This document shows positions 9,308-18,678 of a stretch of 64,000 nt of DNA, in pieces. This DNA comes from Vibrio algarum (GTDB taxonomy: Bacteria; Pseudomonadota; Gammaproteobacteria; Enterobacterales; Vibrionaceae), in assembly GCF_028204155.1 (NCBI RefSeq), contig NZ_JAQLOI010000001.1, positions 2,976,001-3,040,000 of the forward strand, read 5' to 3'. The notes under the pieces are model-generated. The model made no database searches. It had not been told where the DNA came from and worked only from the letters and a program-made list of their open reading frames with translations. The translations under genes were made by a program, and so were the position numbers. Within the stretch, counting starts at the first letter, position 1. The number at the start of each line of letters is the position of its first letter.

Positions 9308-10614
9308 TAGCCGTCTACCTTGACTCGTTTTTTGCCTGTGAGGAGGTCTTGCATTAGGGCTTTTTTCTTAAGCTTCAACTTCTCTAGCTTTTTAGCAACA
9401 ACTAGCACTCTGCCTTCAATTGAATCAAGTACTTTAGAAATTGCTGTCTGCTCTCCAAGAGAAGGAAAAGGCAACACTACATTCAAAATATTTGCTGATG
9501 AGAGGTTAGCCTGCTTTGTTCCTGTACCTACTGCGTAAATTTCATCTAGAAACAGTCTTGAGCGCATTAAGTGTAGGAGGAAATTGTTAACTGCATTTTC
9601 ACCTGCTATTACTTTTGCAACCCGCTGGTTTAACAAACATGATTTCGTCCCATTTGGCACCTGAACTGCAAACCCATAATCTTCCTTCCCAGATGTTCCG
9701 GTCATTGAGAACACAATGTCACCTTCCCTAACCGCAAACTTAGGATGCTTCTCTATATAATCAAAAGGAAGATATTTGGGTGCTCTAGTCAGATCTAGTT
9801 TGTTGTTATAAAGGTTTCCCATTCGAATCAATGGCACTCCATTAGCCACAAAATCTGTACTCTTAAAAGCAAAACCGGGAATCAGTGAGGCTTTATCACC
9901 TAACTTTACAACCTCCCACCCTTTCGGAATTCTTCCCACTAGCGAGTCTTTAAACTCGGTATGTGGTTTACCATCCACACCGACACCACGGGTGAGTAGC
10001 TCTTGCATCATGCCTGTTTTCAGGTCTTTGAGCTTGTCGATTTGCGCCTGTGTTTTTTCTATCACGTCATCAACTGAGGTGAGGATAGCGGCGATTTTCT
10101 TTTGTTCTGGGAGTGGTGGGAAAGGGAATAGAAAATTCTTAATATCTCCATTGGAAATATGCGGTATTCCTGAGCTTGTTTTTACTATTTCAACGTAATC
10201 TACCCAAGAATCTGTTCCATACATATAATAGAGATACTTGGAATCTAATTGTTCCTTCGCTCTTAACCGAGCAACTCGCTGAACTAGCAAAGCAGGAAGA
10301 TCTGACTTTTTTAGATATGCGTAGTTTTTTCCGACAAGAGAACCATCCATACCAATGAGAATATCCATTTCAGCTAATTGAAACTTCTTCAGTTCTTCAA
10401 GGTTAACATTCCAATACTTTGTTTTTTCTTCCGCCCAGCGAGTCGCCCCTCTGGTTAAGTTAATTCCACGAACGAGCCTAGCGCCAAATCGATCAGTATT
10501 AAATTTGCTGCTATCAAAAGCAGGTCCCGTCAAAAACTCAACATAGTTCACGACAGGCTGATATACCCAATCACTAGGAAGCTCTCCAAATGGCGAGGTA
10601 ATGCTATTACTCAT
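9307..10614 (-). CDS. hsdS: Type I restriction specificity subunit
   Basis: A 435-residue specificity subunit with two target-recognition domains and two coiled-coil conserved regions. The central spacer starts LPEQKKIAAILTSVDDVIEK (about residue 168) and the C-terminal one starts LGEQTAISKVLDSIEGRV (about 385). It sets the bipartite DNA sequence recognised for methylation and cleavage. It overlaps hsdM by 8 bases and the nuclease-like gene by one base (TAATG). Length is normal, so both half-sites should be read. Confidence 0.93.
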   Translation of the reverse strand: MSNSITSPFGELPSDWVYQPVVNYVEFLTGPAFDSSKFNTDRFGARLVRGINLTRGATRWAEEKTKYWNVNLEELKKFQLAEMDILIGMDGSLVGKNYAYLKKSDLPALLVQRVARLRAKEQLDSKYLYYMYGTDSWVDYVEIVKTSSGIPHISNGDIKNFLFPFPPLPEQKKIAAILTSVDDVIEKTQAQIDKLKDLKTGMMQELLTRGVGVDGKPHTEFKDSLVGRIPKGWEVVKLGDKASLIPGFAFKSTDFVANGVPLIRMGNLYNNKLDLTRAPKYLPFDYIEKHPKFAVREGDIVFSMTGTSGKEDYGFAVQVPNGTKSCLLNQRVAKVIAGENAVNNFLLHLMRSRLFLDEIYAVGTGTKQANLSSANILNVVLPFPSLGEQTAISKVLDSIEGRVLVVAKKLEKLKLKKKALMQDLLTGKKRVKVDG

Positions 10615-12346
10615 AACCCAGCTCCTTCAAGTAACCTTGCATCACCTGCTCGGCTTCCGTTACTTGAGCATCTAGTTCATGAAGTGATACTTGGTATTTA
10701 TCCCACCAGCGTTCTAGCTGGCTGATAACTTTAGCCTCTACATCACCAACAATTTCACGGATCTGCTCTTTACTTTCAATGCTTGGCTTGAATACGTAGT
10801 AGTCGTTGCCTTTCTTATCGAATACAACCGACAGGTCAAAACCTTGAATGATCTCTTCTTGAATGTATTCGTCTTCTACTTCACGCACTGGCACGCCGCC
10901 ATGAAGAATCGCGCGTACATCAAAGATCTCGGCTGGTGGCGAAGTATCGGCATAGCGACGGATATTAAGGTTAAAGTCGTTCTCGGCAATCTCTGAAAAG
11001 TTCACCACTTTTGCGTAGCGTTTAATATCGCACTTGCTTTCAAATGAATGGCTTTCGAAGGTTTCAACAATCTTGGTGATGTCTTGCTCGCGCAGTTTGT
11101 TCTGGTTTTTGCCCTCTTCAAACTCAAGCTCTGAGTTAATGAACAGGACTTTACCTTTTCGAGCAGCAGCTTTGTTCTTATTGATAATAAGCAAGCATGC
11201 AGGAATGCCCGTACCGTAGAATAAGCCCGATGGCAGACCAATCACCGCTTCGAGCAAATCGTCTTCCAAAATGCCTTGGCGGATAGCCTTCTCACTTGAA
11301 CCACGGAATAGCACACCATGAGGCATAACCACACCGACCATACCCTCATTGTTGGTACTGGCAATCATGTGCTGAACAAAGGCTAAATCACCCGCATCTT
11401 TTGGTGGTGTGCCATAAGGGAAGCGACCAAAACCATCACTATCACACTCGTCTTTACCCCACTTTTTAAGTGAGAACGGTGGGTTAGCGATTACGCGGTC
11501 AAAGCTCATTAGCTCGCCGCCTTCTGTGTGCTTAGGCTCACGCAGAGTATCGCCTTTACGAATATCGGCACTTTGTACACCATGTAAGAACATGTTCATC
11601 TTACAAATCGCCCACGTATTTAGGTTCATCTCTTGCCCAAATAGCGATAGGTTTGACGCATTTTCACCATTTTTAGCAAGGTGGTTACGGGTTTGCACCA
11701 ACATGCCACCCGACCCTGTGGTTGGATCGTAAATACGCATGCCCGCATGGGGCTTTAATAGTGCCACCAGCAGTTGTACCACTTCGCTAGGGGTATAAAA
11801 CTCGCCACCCTTTTTACCAGCGCTGTCGGCAAACATTTTGATTAGATATTCGTAAGCGGTACCCAGCATATCTGGGCGCTCAAAATCTTCATTGCGTAGA
11901 CGGTGCTGACTAAAATGAGAGAGCAAATCACGCAACTTAGCATCAGTAAGCTTGTTCTTAATGTTGAAGTCGATAGTCACCAACACGCCTTCAAGCGCAG
12001 AGTTGTGTTCTTCAATCGCTTCAGTTGCTTTGTTTAGGCTCTCACCAATGTTGTGCTTTAAATCTTTAAGCGCAGACCAACGAGCGTTTTCCGGCATGTA
12101 GAAGGTGTCATCGTATTCATCTTCGTCATCTGCCAGATCTTCTGCTTGAGCTTTCGTTTTACCTTTGTCTAGATAGTACTGAATTACTTTCTCTTGTTCC
12201 TCTTCAAACGCATCGGACATGCGCTTTAGAAACATCATACCGAAGATATAGTCTTTGAATTCAGAGGCATCCATATTGCCACGAAGGATATCAGCTGTTT
12301 CCCAAAGGAAGGATTCAAGTTGTTGTAATGTCAGTTTGTGGGTCAT
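10607..12346 (-). CDS. hsdM: Type I restriction modification methyltransferase
   Basis: A 579-residue N6-adenine methyltransferase. The SAM-binding motif DPTTGSGG is at residues 207-214 and the catalytic NPPF at 288-291. The N-terminal helical domain (LESFLWETADILRGNMDASEFKDY, split here for length) is the HsdM_N signature and fixes the start at ATG 12346. The frame stays open another 53 codons upstream, but that stretch is not HsdM-like. It methylates host sites as M2S and is first in a six-gene operon; the promoter should lie in 12347-12571. Confidence 0.95.
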   Translation of the reverse strand: MTHKLTLQQLESFLWETADILRGNMDASEFKDYIFGMMFLKRMSDAFEEEQEKVIQYYLDKGKTKAQAEDLADDEDEYDDTFYMPENARWSALKDLKHNIGESLNKATEAIEEHNSALEGVLVTIDFNIKNKLTDAKLRDLLSHFSQHRLRNEDFERPDMLGTAYEYLIKMFADSAGKKGGEFYTPSEVVQLLVALLKPHAGMRIYDPTTGSGGMLVQTRNHLAKNGENASNLSLFGQEMNLNTWAICKMNMFLHGVQSADIRKGDTLREPKHTEGGELMSFDRVIANPPFSLKKWGKDECDSDGFGRFPYGTPPKDAGDLAFVQHMIASTNNEGMVGVVMPHGVLFRGSSEKAIRQGILEDDLLEAVIGLPSGLFYGTGIPACLLIINKNKAAARKGKVLFINSELEFEEGKNQNKLREQDITKIVETFESHSFESKCDIKRYAKVVNFSEIAENDFNLNIRRYADTSPPAEIFDVRAILHGGVPVREVEDEYIQEEIIQGFDLSVVFDKKGNDYYVFKPSIESKEQIREIVGDVEAKVISQLERWWDKYQVSLHELDAQVTEAEQVMQGYLKELGYE

Positions 12347-12571
12347 TGAGTATTGCCTATGTAGATAAGGTACAAACTCGTACGGATTAGTACGGTTTGG
12401 TATTACTTCTGATTCTACGGTTAAGGGAGATATGGAGCAATAATAGTCTGTAAATGTTGATGTTTTTGTATGCAATACATGATTTACACGACAAAAACCC
12501 GACACCTCTCATAGTAATTATTTATATAAGACTGGTAGAATATAGTTCTTATTTTTCAGTGAGCTAAAAGC

Positions 12572-13189
12572 ATGGAAGACCCAAAGGCTACGACAGGACG
12601 TCCTGCCGATACAGAATTAAATAAGCAAACCTTTTCATTAAAACACTTTTTCACTGAGCTCGATTGGGCTTTCGGGCGTTTTGTGGTGTTTGTATTAGAA
12701 AGTCTAAGTTATCTTCTATTACTTGGGTTAGGCGCTTTTTCGATTAAATTTGTCATAGAATCCATAGAAGAATATCAAGAAGGGCTATCCGATCTATCCA
12801 ATATAGAAATAGCATTTTTATTTTTTGCATTTATCTTGTTTCGAAGGTATCTAATATATTGTGAAGCGACATCATTTGGATGGTTGAGACAATTGACGAC
12901 CCCAATAGTTTGGTATGGCAAATTTAGCCTTGTTTGTATTCTAATAGGTTTGAGTTTTGCTTTTCTTGATTTAAAAAATGAAACAGATCGCCTTGCCTAT
13001 TTTATTCAAAGTAATAAGAACTATTTACAACTACTCGCCTTCGTTTTAGCTCTTGTATGTCTTTATATCTCAGTTCCCAGTAAAAGCCTTCGAACAGAGG
13101 TGCAGGGGGCAAGTACATCCGAGCCTTCAGAAGCAAAAAAAGAAGATATCCATTCTTCAACTTCATCACAAAACTCATCAGGTGTTTAA
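12572..13189 (+). CDS. Unknown membrane protein
   Basis: A 205-residue protein with three or four hydrophobic segments: about residues 38-58, 75-90, 110-133 and 150-166. The C-terminal 35 residues are polar and rich in Ser and Glu. It abuts the next gene (TAAATG), so the two are one transcript. No family is recognised. A membrane protein next to a small secreted one could be an effector pair, but nothing in the sequence proves this. Confidence 0.6.
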   Translation: MEDPKATTGRPADTELNKQTFSLKHFFTELDWAFGRFVVFVLESLSYLLLLGLGAFSIKFVIESIEEYQEGLSDLSNIEIAFLFFAFILFRRYLIYCEATSFGWLRQLTTPIVWYGKFSLVCILIGLSFAFLDLKNETDRLAYFIQSNKNYLQLLAFVLALVCLYISVPSKSLRTEVQGASTSEPSEAKKEDIHSSTSSQNSSGV

Positions 13190-13522
13190 ATGTTAAGTCC
13201 TAAATCCTTTCTTGTTGTTTTTACTCTGTGCTTACTACCAAGCCTTTCCTCGGCAAAGTCGTTATCGCTCTCTGTCAGTTGCGGAGAACTAATGGATATC
13301 TACTCGTCGAAAAACGAAAAAAAACTACTGGCAGCTCAAACGACGTCGCTATCCGAAAGTTTAAGGGCTGGCTACTGCTTAGGTGTCATTGAACAGTACG
13401 CGAAATCCGAATATGGCTGTCGCTCTGATTGGTATAAACGTGCTGAGTTTATTGCGTCATACGCCTCCGACAACAATCCACCTTCAGAAAAGAAACTACT
13501 GAGATTATCCTGTGGTATCTAA
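13190..13522 (+). CDS. Small secreted protein, Rap1a/Tai-like
   Basis: A 110-residue protein with a clear Sec signal peptide (residues 1-22, cleavage after SSA). The mature part has four cysteines and the segments CGELMDIY and GYCLGVIEQY, resembling the Rap1a/Tai fold of type VI immunity proteins, which are periplasmic with paired cysteines. The match is by pattern only. It directly follows a membrane protein and overlaps the next reading frame by 11 bases. Confidence 0.55.
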   Translation: MLSPKSFLVVFTLCLLPSLSSAKSLSLSVSCGELMDIYSSKNEKKLLAAQTTSLSESLRAGYCLGVIEQYAKSEYGCRSDWYKRAEFIASYASDNNPPSEKKLLRLSCGI

Positions 13523-14212
13523 CGATTATATTTCAACACCCGATGCGGTTTGGAAGCTCTTTCAAATTCGATTGTCAGACTATGAGTCGTTTAGGTCGCT
13601 AATCTACTCTTATGTCCGAAGCAGAGATGGACAAGTAGGTCCAAAGTTTCTTAATACAATAGAAAAGCCCCAACCAAATTCAGGTAAGGCAAACCGAAAA
13701 GATATCTATATCCATAAAGATAGCCTCATCAAATTTCATAATGTCATTGTTCTTCAAGCTTTTTTCTTGATACTAAAAGAGTTAAAGCGATTTTCTCCAG
13801 CGTCGAAAAAAGAAAACAAGCCGCCGATATAATTGAGATAGTACTCAATGAAAGGCAAAACATTCTTGGGATAGAGCTACAAAATGATCAAGTCCCCCAC
13901 TTAATTGAGTGCATGAATTCTAATAAAGCATTAGATAAAATTGTCTTACCAAACCCATTCACTGAACTGCCTCAACTATCTTTGTCAGGCATGACGAGCG
14001 TTACACAGGCTCTTATTGCACAAAGTGCCGTACTTTCCCAAGGTCAGACCATGATGCTACACTTTTTTAATGACGAACTTGAACTCGCCTATAATGCCTC
14101 GCTCAATATCGATTGTTCATCCCCAACTCTCGACCGCTATCGCTCTTTGATTCACACTCGCTATAACGAAGCTAAATCGTTCGATAGTTTATTGGATAAT
14201 TTATTAAATTAG
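13512..14212 (+). pseudogene. Unknown gene split by one-base frameshift (probably artefact)
   Basis: Two open frames, 13512-13832 and the frame ending at 14212, are one coding unit. Reading upstream from 13913 in its own frame stays open and coding-like (ADIIEIVLNERQNILGIEL) back to about 13820. One extra base in the A6 run at 13806-13811, or the A4 run at 13813-13816, joins them into a 233-residue protein starting at GTG 13512. The product is unknown: N-terminal helical region, and a C-terminal half with a SLSGMTSVTQALIAQSAVLSQ helix resembling phasin-like helices. Confidence 0.6.
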
Positions 14213-14271
14213 TTGTTGCGAGTGCAGCGCACTCAATCATTCTTGTTTCCAGTTCATCAGGGAGAGCAAGA

Positions 14272-14552
14272 ATGACATCGACTAAACAACTCATTGATAC
14301 ATTCCAATCTCATCTTCCTTTATGTCAGATTGAGCGTGCTTTCAATATTGATAAATCGCTTAAATCGGGAGCTTCATGTCGTAGCTTAGGGGTAGGAAAA
14401 TTCGCTCCTATCCAAACCTTATAAGGTTCAAGCTAGGAAGAGGAATCCGATTTGTCTGGCAAGACGATTCTGATGGACTACACCCTAAAGTGATAACAAC
14501 TAGGCAAGGATTTGAGCGAACCATTAAACAAATTCGAAAGGCTAGTTACTAA
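14272..14552 (+). pseudogene. Small unknown gene split by one-base frameshift
   Basis: ATG 14272 opens a 50-codon frame that stops at 14424. The -1 frame continues with clear coding character (RSYPNLIRFKLGRGIRFVW) to TAA 14550-14552. Adding one A to the A4 run at 14397-14400 gives a continuous 93-residue basic protein reading SLGVGKIRSYPN across the joint. A good GGAGAGCAAGA ribosome-binding site precedes it. Function unknown. The break matches the other homopolymer breaks in this window. Confidence 0.5.
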
Positions 14553-14568
14553 ACAAGGAAATCAGAAC

Positions 14569-14712
14569 ATGGCTAAGAAAATAACACCTGCAAACAATGC
14601 GGCGAATATCCCTAACTCAAACAAGGGAACCAGCGGGACCAACCGTCAACATGACCAGAATCAAGGTAATCGTGGCAAGCAATTAAACCCTAACCAACAA
14701 GGGAAGAAATAA
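14569..14712 (+). CDS. Small Asn/Gln-rich basic protein
   Basis: A 47-residue protein starting MAKKITPANN and rich in Asn, Gln, Gly and Lys, without hydrophobic segments. An in-frame GTG/ATG-type start further upstream (14512) would overlap the end of the preceding gene, and its extra 19 residues look like shadow sequence. AAGGAAATCAGAAC precedes the chosen ATG. Function unknown; likely disordered. It is followed two bases later by another tiny gene. Confidence 0.5.
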   Translation: MAKKITPANNAANIPNSNKGTSGTNRQHDQNQGNRGKQLNPNQQGKK

Positions 14713-14713
14713 T

Positions 14714-14854
14714 ATGCCGAATTCAAGTGATATGTCTCAAGACGAACTGGATGTGTGGTCAGATATCAACAATCCAAATAATGACGCAGATATGGATGAC
14801 TGGGCTGATGCCCATAATCCAAATAATGATGATTATTTAGGTGATGATGTCTAA
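14714..14854 (+). CDS. Tiny acidic protein with NPNND repeat
   Basis: A 46-residue, strongly acidic peptide starting MPNSSDMSQDELDVW. It contains a repeated unit: WSDINNPNNDADMDDW and WADAHNPNNDDYLGDD. The opposite charge to the preceding basic small protein, one base apart from its stop, suggests the two are co-expressed. I have no functional assignment. The ORF is too short for most gene finders. Confidence 0.5.
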   Translation: MPNSSDMSQDELDVWSDINNPNNDADMDDWADAHNPNNDDYLGDDV

Positions 14855-15089
14855 ATAGAAAACGGCCATAAACACTCGAACTTTTCATAAAATGACGTCT
14901 TTAGTATCTGCTACGACTGAAAAATGATTTAGAGTTATTAATAACCGCAGCTAACGGGTTTTTAAGCCGAAAATAAGTTAAATAAGATAGCTGGTCGAGC
15001 ACCTGCTATCTTATTACTAAAAAACATGCACCTTCGACTTGAAGCTACTACAGTTATACTTAATGTACGCTTTTAAATAAAAATTTCAG

Positions 15090-15878
15090 ATGGAAAGAAA
15101 CCATTACATTCACTATGTAAAAAGAAAAGTAATCTCCCGTTTTCCAACTCAGGTTAATTCTAAATGGTACGCTGAACTACAACATTACGATGATGGATTT
15201 AGCAAACCAGTTTTTCACGTAACCCGATCCGTTCGATGGCCAGTTAATGAAATCAAACCTAACGATGTGATTTGGCTGGTAAGCCAGTTAAGCTCACCTT
15301 GTGGCAACCTTCCTCCTTCTATCGACGCAAAAATCACGGTTAATTGCATAGAAACTTATCTGAACGCAGAAAAAGAATGTATCAGATTTGCTGCAGGACT
15401 AGACTCAACTTGGTTTCACTTAGTTGATGCAAGTTATGTTCTGAAAAAAATAATGATTCAGTTAAAGAATGGTAAAATTGTTAAACCTTTAGCAATCAAT
15501 ACAAATATTGAACAAGCATTTCAAAGCGTAAAATAGATTTATAACCCAGAAATCTTTATTAACTGGGCAAACTCAATAAACTCACTTCCTTATGACTTCG
15601 TAAGCTATAGGTGTAAAGATGGGACAAAAGCTGCATTTTGTGAAGCTCAAAAACTAATGGACAAAACTGTTCCACTTTTTTGAGACAGATGGTCATTGCC
15701 AAGAAGGTTAGCTGAAAGAAGAGAACTAATCTCGGATTCTCATTTAGATCTATATCTAGCTAAGAAGATTGAAGGCTCAGTGAGAGTATTTGGAATAGAG
15801 ACTAGATGTTACAACGAATTGGACAGTTACTCTTGTAAAGAAAAGAAACTATCTATATATCCCGAAAATTACAAATAA
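15090..15878 (+). pseudogene. Decayed unknown gene with two in-frame stops
   Basis: One frame runs 263 codons from ATG 15090 to TAA at 15876-15878, interrupted by TAG at 15534-15536 and TGA at 15681-15683. All three pieces read like coding sequence (YNPEIFINWANSINSLPYD; SLPRRLAERRELISDSHLD). Because the frame is kept, this is point-mutation decay and not the indel pattern seen elsewhere here. The family is not recognised. The first 148 residues could still be made as a truncated protein. Confidence 0.6.
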
Positions 15879-15939
15879 ATCAATCATTATATCGTCTTAC
15901 GACTATATAATAATCACAAACTCATTTTAGATTAATTTC

Positions 15940-16395
15940 ATGCCTCTACCACTTTTTGTCGGCCTTTCTACTGCTATCGCTGTTGGCGTTTGTATCGTTA
16001 ACGGAAGAAAGAAGAAAGTGTTCATTAGTTACTATTCTAAAGGCGATTCTCATTACAAAAACCTGATTTTAGCTTGGGCTAAGAGCAAAAAATTCAAGCT
16101 CAATATTGAGGATTATTCTACTGACACAAGAATCAGAAGCGAGAATGAAGCTTATTTGAAACAGAAGATGCGCTCACAGATACAAAAAGCAGATTACTTT
16201 ATTGTGTTCATAGGTGAAGACACTCACCGTAGAAAGTGGGTAAGTTGGGAAATTGAACAAGCGAAGAAACTAAACAAAACAATAATCGCAGTGAAGGAGC
16301 AAAGAACACATAAGTCTCCAACTCCTTTACTTAAAAGTGGAGCTATTTGGGTATACAAGTTTTCGGAAGAAAACTTACGTAAGGCAATGTCCTAA
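15940..16395 (+). CDS. Membrane-anchored TIR-like (ThsB/DUF1863-type) protein
   Basis: A 151-residue protein with one N-terminal membrane segment (residues 3-21) and then a TIR-like domain: VFISYYSKGDSHYKNLI at the start strand, ADYFIVFIGEDT in the middle and WVSWEIEQAKKL carrying the conserved Trp and Glu. This is the MTH538/DUF1863 TIR group, which includes Thoeris ThsB. Such proteins make NAD-derived signals or act as NADases in phage defence. It is followed by a SLATT membrane protein, so the pair may be sensor and pore. Confidence 0.75.
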   Translation: MPLPLFVGLSTAIAVGVCIVNGRKKKVFISYYSKGDSHYKNLILAWAKSKKFKLNIEDYSTDTRIRSENEAYLKQKMRSQIQKADYFIVFIGEDTHRRKWVSWEIEQAKKLNKTIIAVKEQRTHKSPTPLLKSGAIWVYKFSEENLRKAMS

Positions 16396-16468
16396 ACTAA
16401 AATCTCAAAGGACTATCCACATTTAAGATTAACAACCATTAAATAAAACGAAAAAACGAAGGGAAGAA

Positions 16469-16903
16469 ATGAACGAAGAAGATTATTTAAATCAAAGGGT
16501 TAACAAGCAAATTGATTGGTACGATAGAAAGAGTATCAGTAATCAAAACTATCATAAACTTCTACGTATAACAGAAATAATCTGTGCCGCTATTATTCCC
16601 TTTATTTCTGGTTTTGATGAATTTTTCACACATAGTAACGTTTTAGTTGGCCTATTCGGCATTGTAATCGCGGTATGTGCTGGTATTTCTTCGTTAAGTA
16701 ATTACCAAGAAAACTGGATTTCATACCGTGGTACGTGTGAGATGTTAAAACGAGAGAAGTACCGATTCTTAACAAAATCAAACCCTTACAATACAGTTAA
16801 TGCATTAGATTTCTTTGTTCAAAGAATTGAAGATATCCTTTCAAAGGAACACATACAGTGGGCAGATAACACAAAGAGCGAAGAAGTAAAAAAACAAGAG
16901 TAA
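16469..16903 (+). CDS. SLATT/DUF4231 membrane protein
   Basis: A 144-residue protein with the DUF4231 (SLATT superfamily) layout: an N-terminal amphipathic helix with W at residue 17 (QIDWYDRKS), two adjacent membrane segments near 33-48 and 57-75, and a cytosolic helix with NWISYRGTCEMLKREKYRF. SLATT proteins are predicted pore-forming effectors triggered by nucleotide signals in defence systems. It has a strong GAAGGGAAGAA ribosome-binding site and lies between a TIR gene and the TGT-like gene. Confidence 0.75.
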   Translation: MNEEDYLNQRVNKQIDWYDRKSISNQNYHKLLRITEIICAAIIPFISGFDEFFTHSNVLVGLFGIVIAVCAGISSLSNYQENWISYRGTCEMLKREKYRFLTKSNPYNTVNALDFFVQRIEDILSKEHIQWADNTKSEEVKKQE

Positions 16904-17003
16904 ATTTCTTCTAACCTTCTTTTGTAAACTGTCGTGCTTATAACACATTTTTACACTGGATACTGATAGAGTTTCATATCAAAATTAAGAGTTGGGTTCG
17001 ACT

Positions 17004-17996
17004 ATGTTGGCTAATGGCTGTGTTTTAGGAGGTATTCCGTCTCCAGTTTTCTTTCCTTCAGTATCTAGTGTAGCGAAAAACAGGTGGTCAGTTGTTGACC
17101 ATATTGAGCTACTTGTTACAGTTAACCATCCTCAATTTTTAGTATCTGCATTGGATATAAATAAGCACAGCTCTGACCAAAGGTTAGTTAAAGCTTTGAA
17201 GCAAGCTAATTTCCAAGAACAGATTATCATATACGATTCCGGTGTTTATGAAATGGTATGGGGTCATAACGACAATTGGTCGAAACAAAAGTATATCGAA
17301 ACATTGAGAAACAATGCATTTTCACAAGCCTTTGATCTTGATAGCTATTGCTTCAACTCTAATGCTGATGCAACCCAAATAATTAACTCAATACAAGAAA
17401 CTGAATCGCAACTGAGAAAAAATTCAATATCACCGATTCTTCATTGTAAATCTATCAATGAATATCGTGAAAAATGTTTGAAGCTATCGTCATCCTTAAC
17501 ACCGGGTGTAATAGCTATCCCTGAAAGAGAATTGGGAGAGGGACTGATTGAAATTACAAGAAATATAAAAAAATTGCGTTCTACATTAAATGAGTTAACA
17601 GAATATCAACCCATTCATATATTAGGTACAGGAAATCCATTATCCTTACTTGCTTATAGCTTTGCGGGGGCTGATAGTTTTGACGGATTGGATTGGTGCC
17701 AGACAGTTGTCGATTACGATACTGGAACGCTTCATCATTCATTACATTTGGACCTATATATGCACCAAAGCAAATGGGGAAATGAATCGTCGCTAGATTT
17801 TCATACTCGATGTTATTTGCATAACCTAGAGTTTTATGAGAATTGGATGAAAATAATAAGAAACTGTAACACGTACGAATCTATGAAAGAGCTTATAAAT
17901 CTGTATTTTTCAAATAAATGCTATGACAAACTAATTGACATATTAACAATTGACGACACAACACTAAGAGAACCTCATGAAGCTTTATCAGATTGA
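17004..17996 (+). CDS. TGT-like protein (Cap10-type)
   Basis: A 330-residue protein of tRNA-guanine transglycosylase-like fold. The DSG of the base-binding loop (YDSGVYEMVW, D78) matches the DSGGFQ of TGT, and HILGTGNPLSLLAYSFAGADSFDGLDW (split: HILGTGNP, FDGLDW, D227/D230) matches the segment with the nucleophilic Asp. The Cys3-His zinc site of tRNA TGTs is absent, so this is a diverged paralogue. In type IV CBASS such a gene (cap10) accompanies QueC-like and OGG-like genes, as here. A TTG start at 16992 is the alternative. It overlaps the next gene by 20 bases. Confidence 0.72.
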   Translation: MLANGCVLGGIPSPVFFPSVSSVAKNRWSVVDHIELLVTVNHPQFLVSALDINKHSSDQRLVKALKQANFQEQIIIYDSGVYEMVWGHNDNWSKQKYIETLRNNAFSQAFDLDSYCFNSNADATQIINSIQETESQLRKNSISPILHCKSINEYREKCLKLSSSLTPGVIAIPERELGEGLIEITRNIKKLRSTLNELTEYQPIHILGTGNPLSLLAYSFAGADSFDGLDWCQTVVDYDTGTLHHSLHLDLYMHQSKWGNESSLDFHTRCYLHNLEFYENWMKIIRNCNTYESMKELINLYFSNKCYDKLIDILTIDDTTLREPHEALSD

Positions 17997-18678
17997 TATG
18001 GTTGTAAGTAAACTATGTGCTGACATTAATGATCTAGTCGAAATGAAGCATTGGTCTACTATGTCAACGAATGACATAATATGTGAACTATTCGTCTGCA
18101 TTCTTGGTAGTGGTGTAAGATACGAAGTTGCTGTGTCCTATGCATCGGCTATTAACAGTTGCGATTCTGTACATTGTAGTCGATTAGATTATGAGCAAAT
18201 ATACGTCGAAGTAAACGCTATTCTTAGCTCTTCAATCACCAACAAAATAACAGGCAAGACGTATAGCAAGTATCGCTATCCTCAACGAGGTGCAAGCAAT
18301 ATAACCAAGTCTCTTTTATGCATTCGAAATGATTTTGGCTCAATTAATACTCTTCTAAACAGAAACCTGAATGTAAATGTAATTCGTCGAAAACTAATCG
18401 ATTCGTGTTCTGGACTCGGCCCCAAACAAAGCAGCCACTTTTTAAGAAACATTGGATACACTGAAAATATAGCTGTCATCGATCGCCATATCATCAAGTA
18501 TATTGAAACCTCCCAAGGGAAATCACTTCCAAAACAGAAATTAAATTGTGTTGATACATATGAAAATATCGAATCTAACTTCCATCAATTAATTAAAAAA
18601 TTTGAGTATTCAGCATCAATCGTAGATCAAGCTATATGGTTTGTTATAAGAAACTTAGGAAAGGAGGTTAAGGCATGA
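17977..18678 (+). CDS. OGG-like HhH-GPD glycosylase (Cap11-type)
   Basis: A 233-residue protein with the helix-hairpin-helix-GPD signature of Ogg2/AGOG-type 8-oxoguanine glycosylases: CSGLGPKQSSHFLRNIG, then AVIDRHI. The catalytic pair would be K150 and D169, 19 residues apart as in human OGG1. Both are present, so lyase chemistry is possible. In this setting its substrate may be a deazaguanine adduct and not oxidised DNA; that is inference. It shares ATGA with the QueC-like gene and overlaps the TGT-like gene, so the three are translationally coupled. Confidence 0.78.
   Translation: MKLYQIDMVVSKLCADINDLVEMKHWSTMSTNDIICELFVCILGSGVRYEVAVSYASAINSCDSVHCSRLDYEQIYVEVNAILSSSITNKITGKTYSKYRYPQRGASNITKSLLCIRNDFGSINTLLNRNLNVNVIRRKLIDSCSGLGPKQSSHFLRNIGYTENIAVIDRHIIKYIETSQGKSLPKQKLNCVDTYENIESNFHQLIKKFEYSASIVDQAIWFVIRNLGKEVKA

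Noticed and set aside
14512..14568. Upstream start for the small basic protein
   Set aside because: The extra 19 codons overlap the end of the preceding gene in another frame and read as its shadow; the ATG at 14569 has its own ribosome-binding site.
15681..15683. In-frame TGA as a possible selenocysteine codon
   Set aside because: There is a second stop (TAG) in the same frame, no visible SECIS-like hairpin right after, and the neighbourhood has no selenium genes. Simple decay explains both stops.
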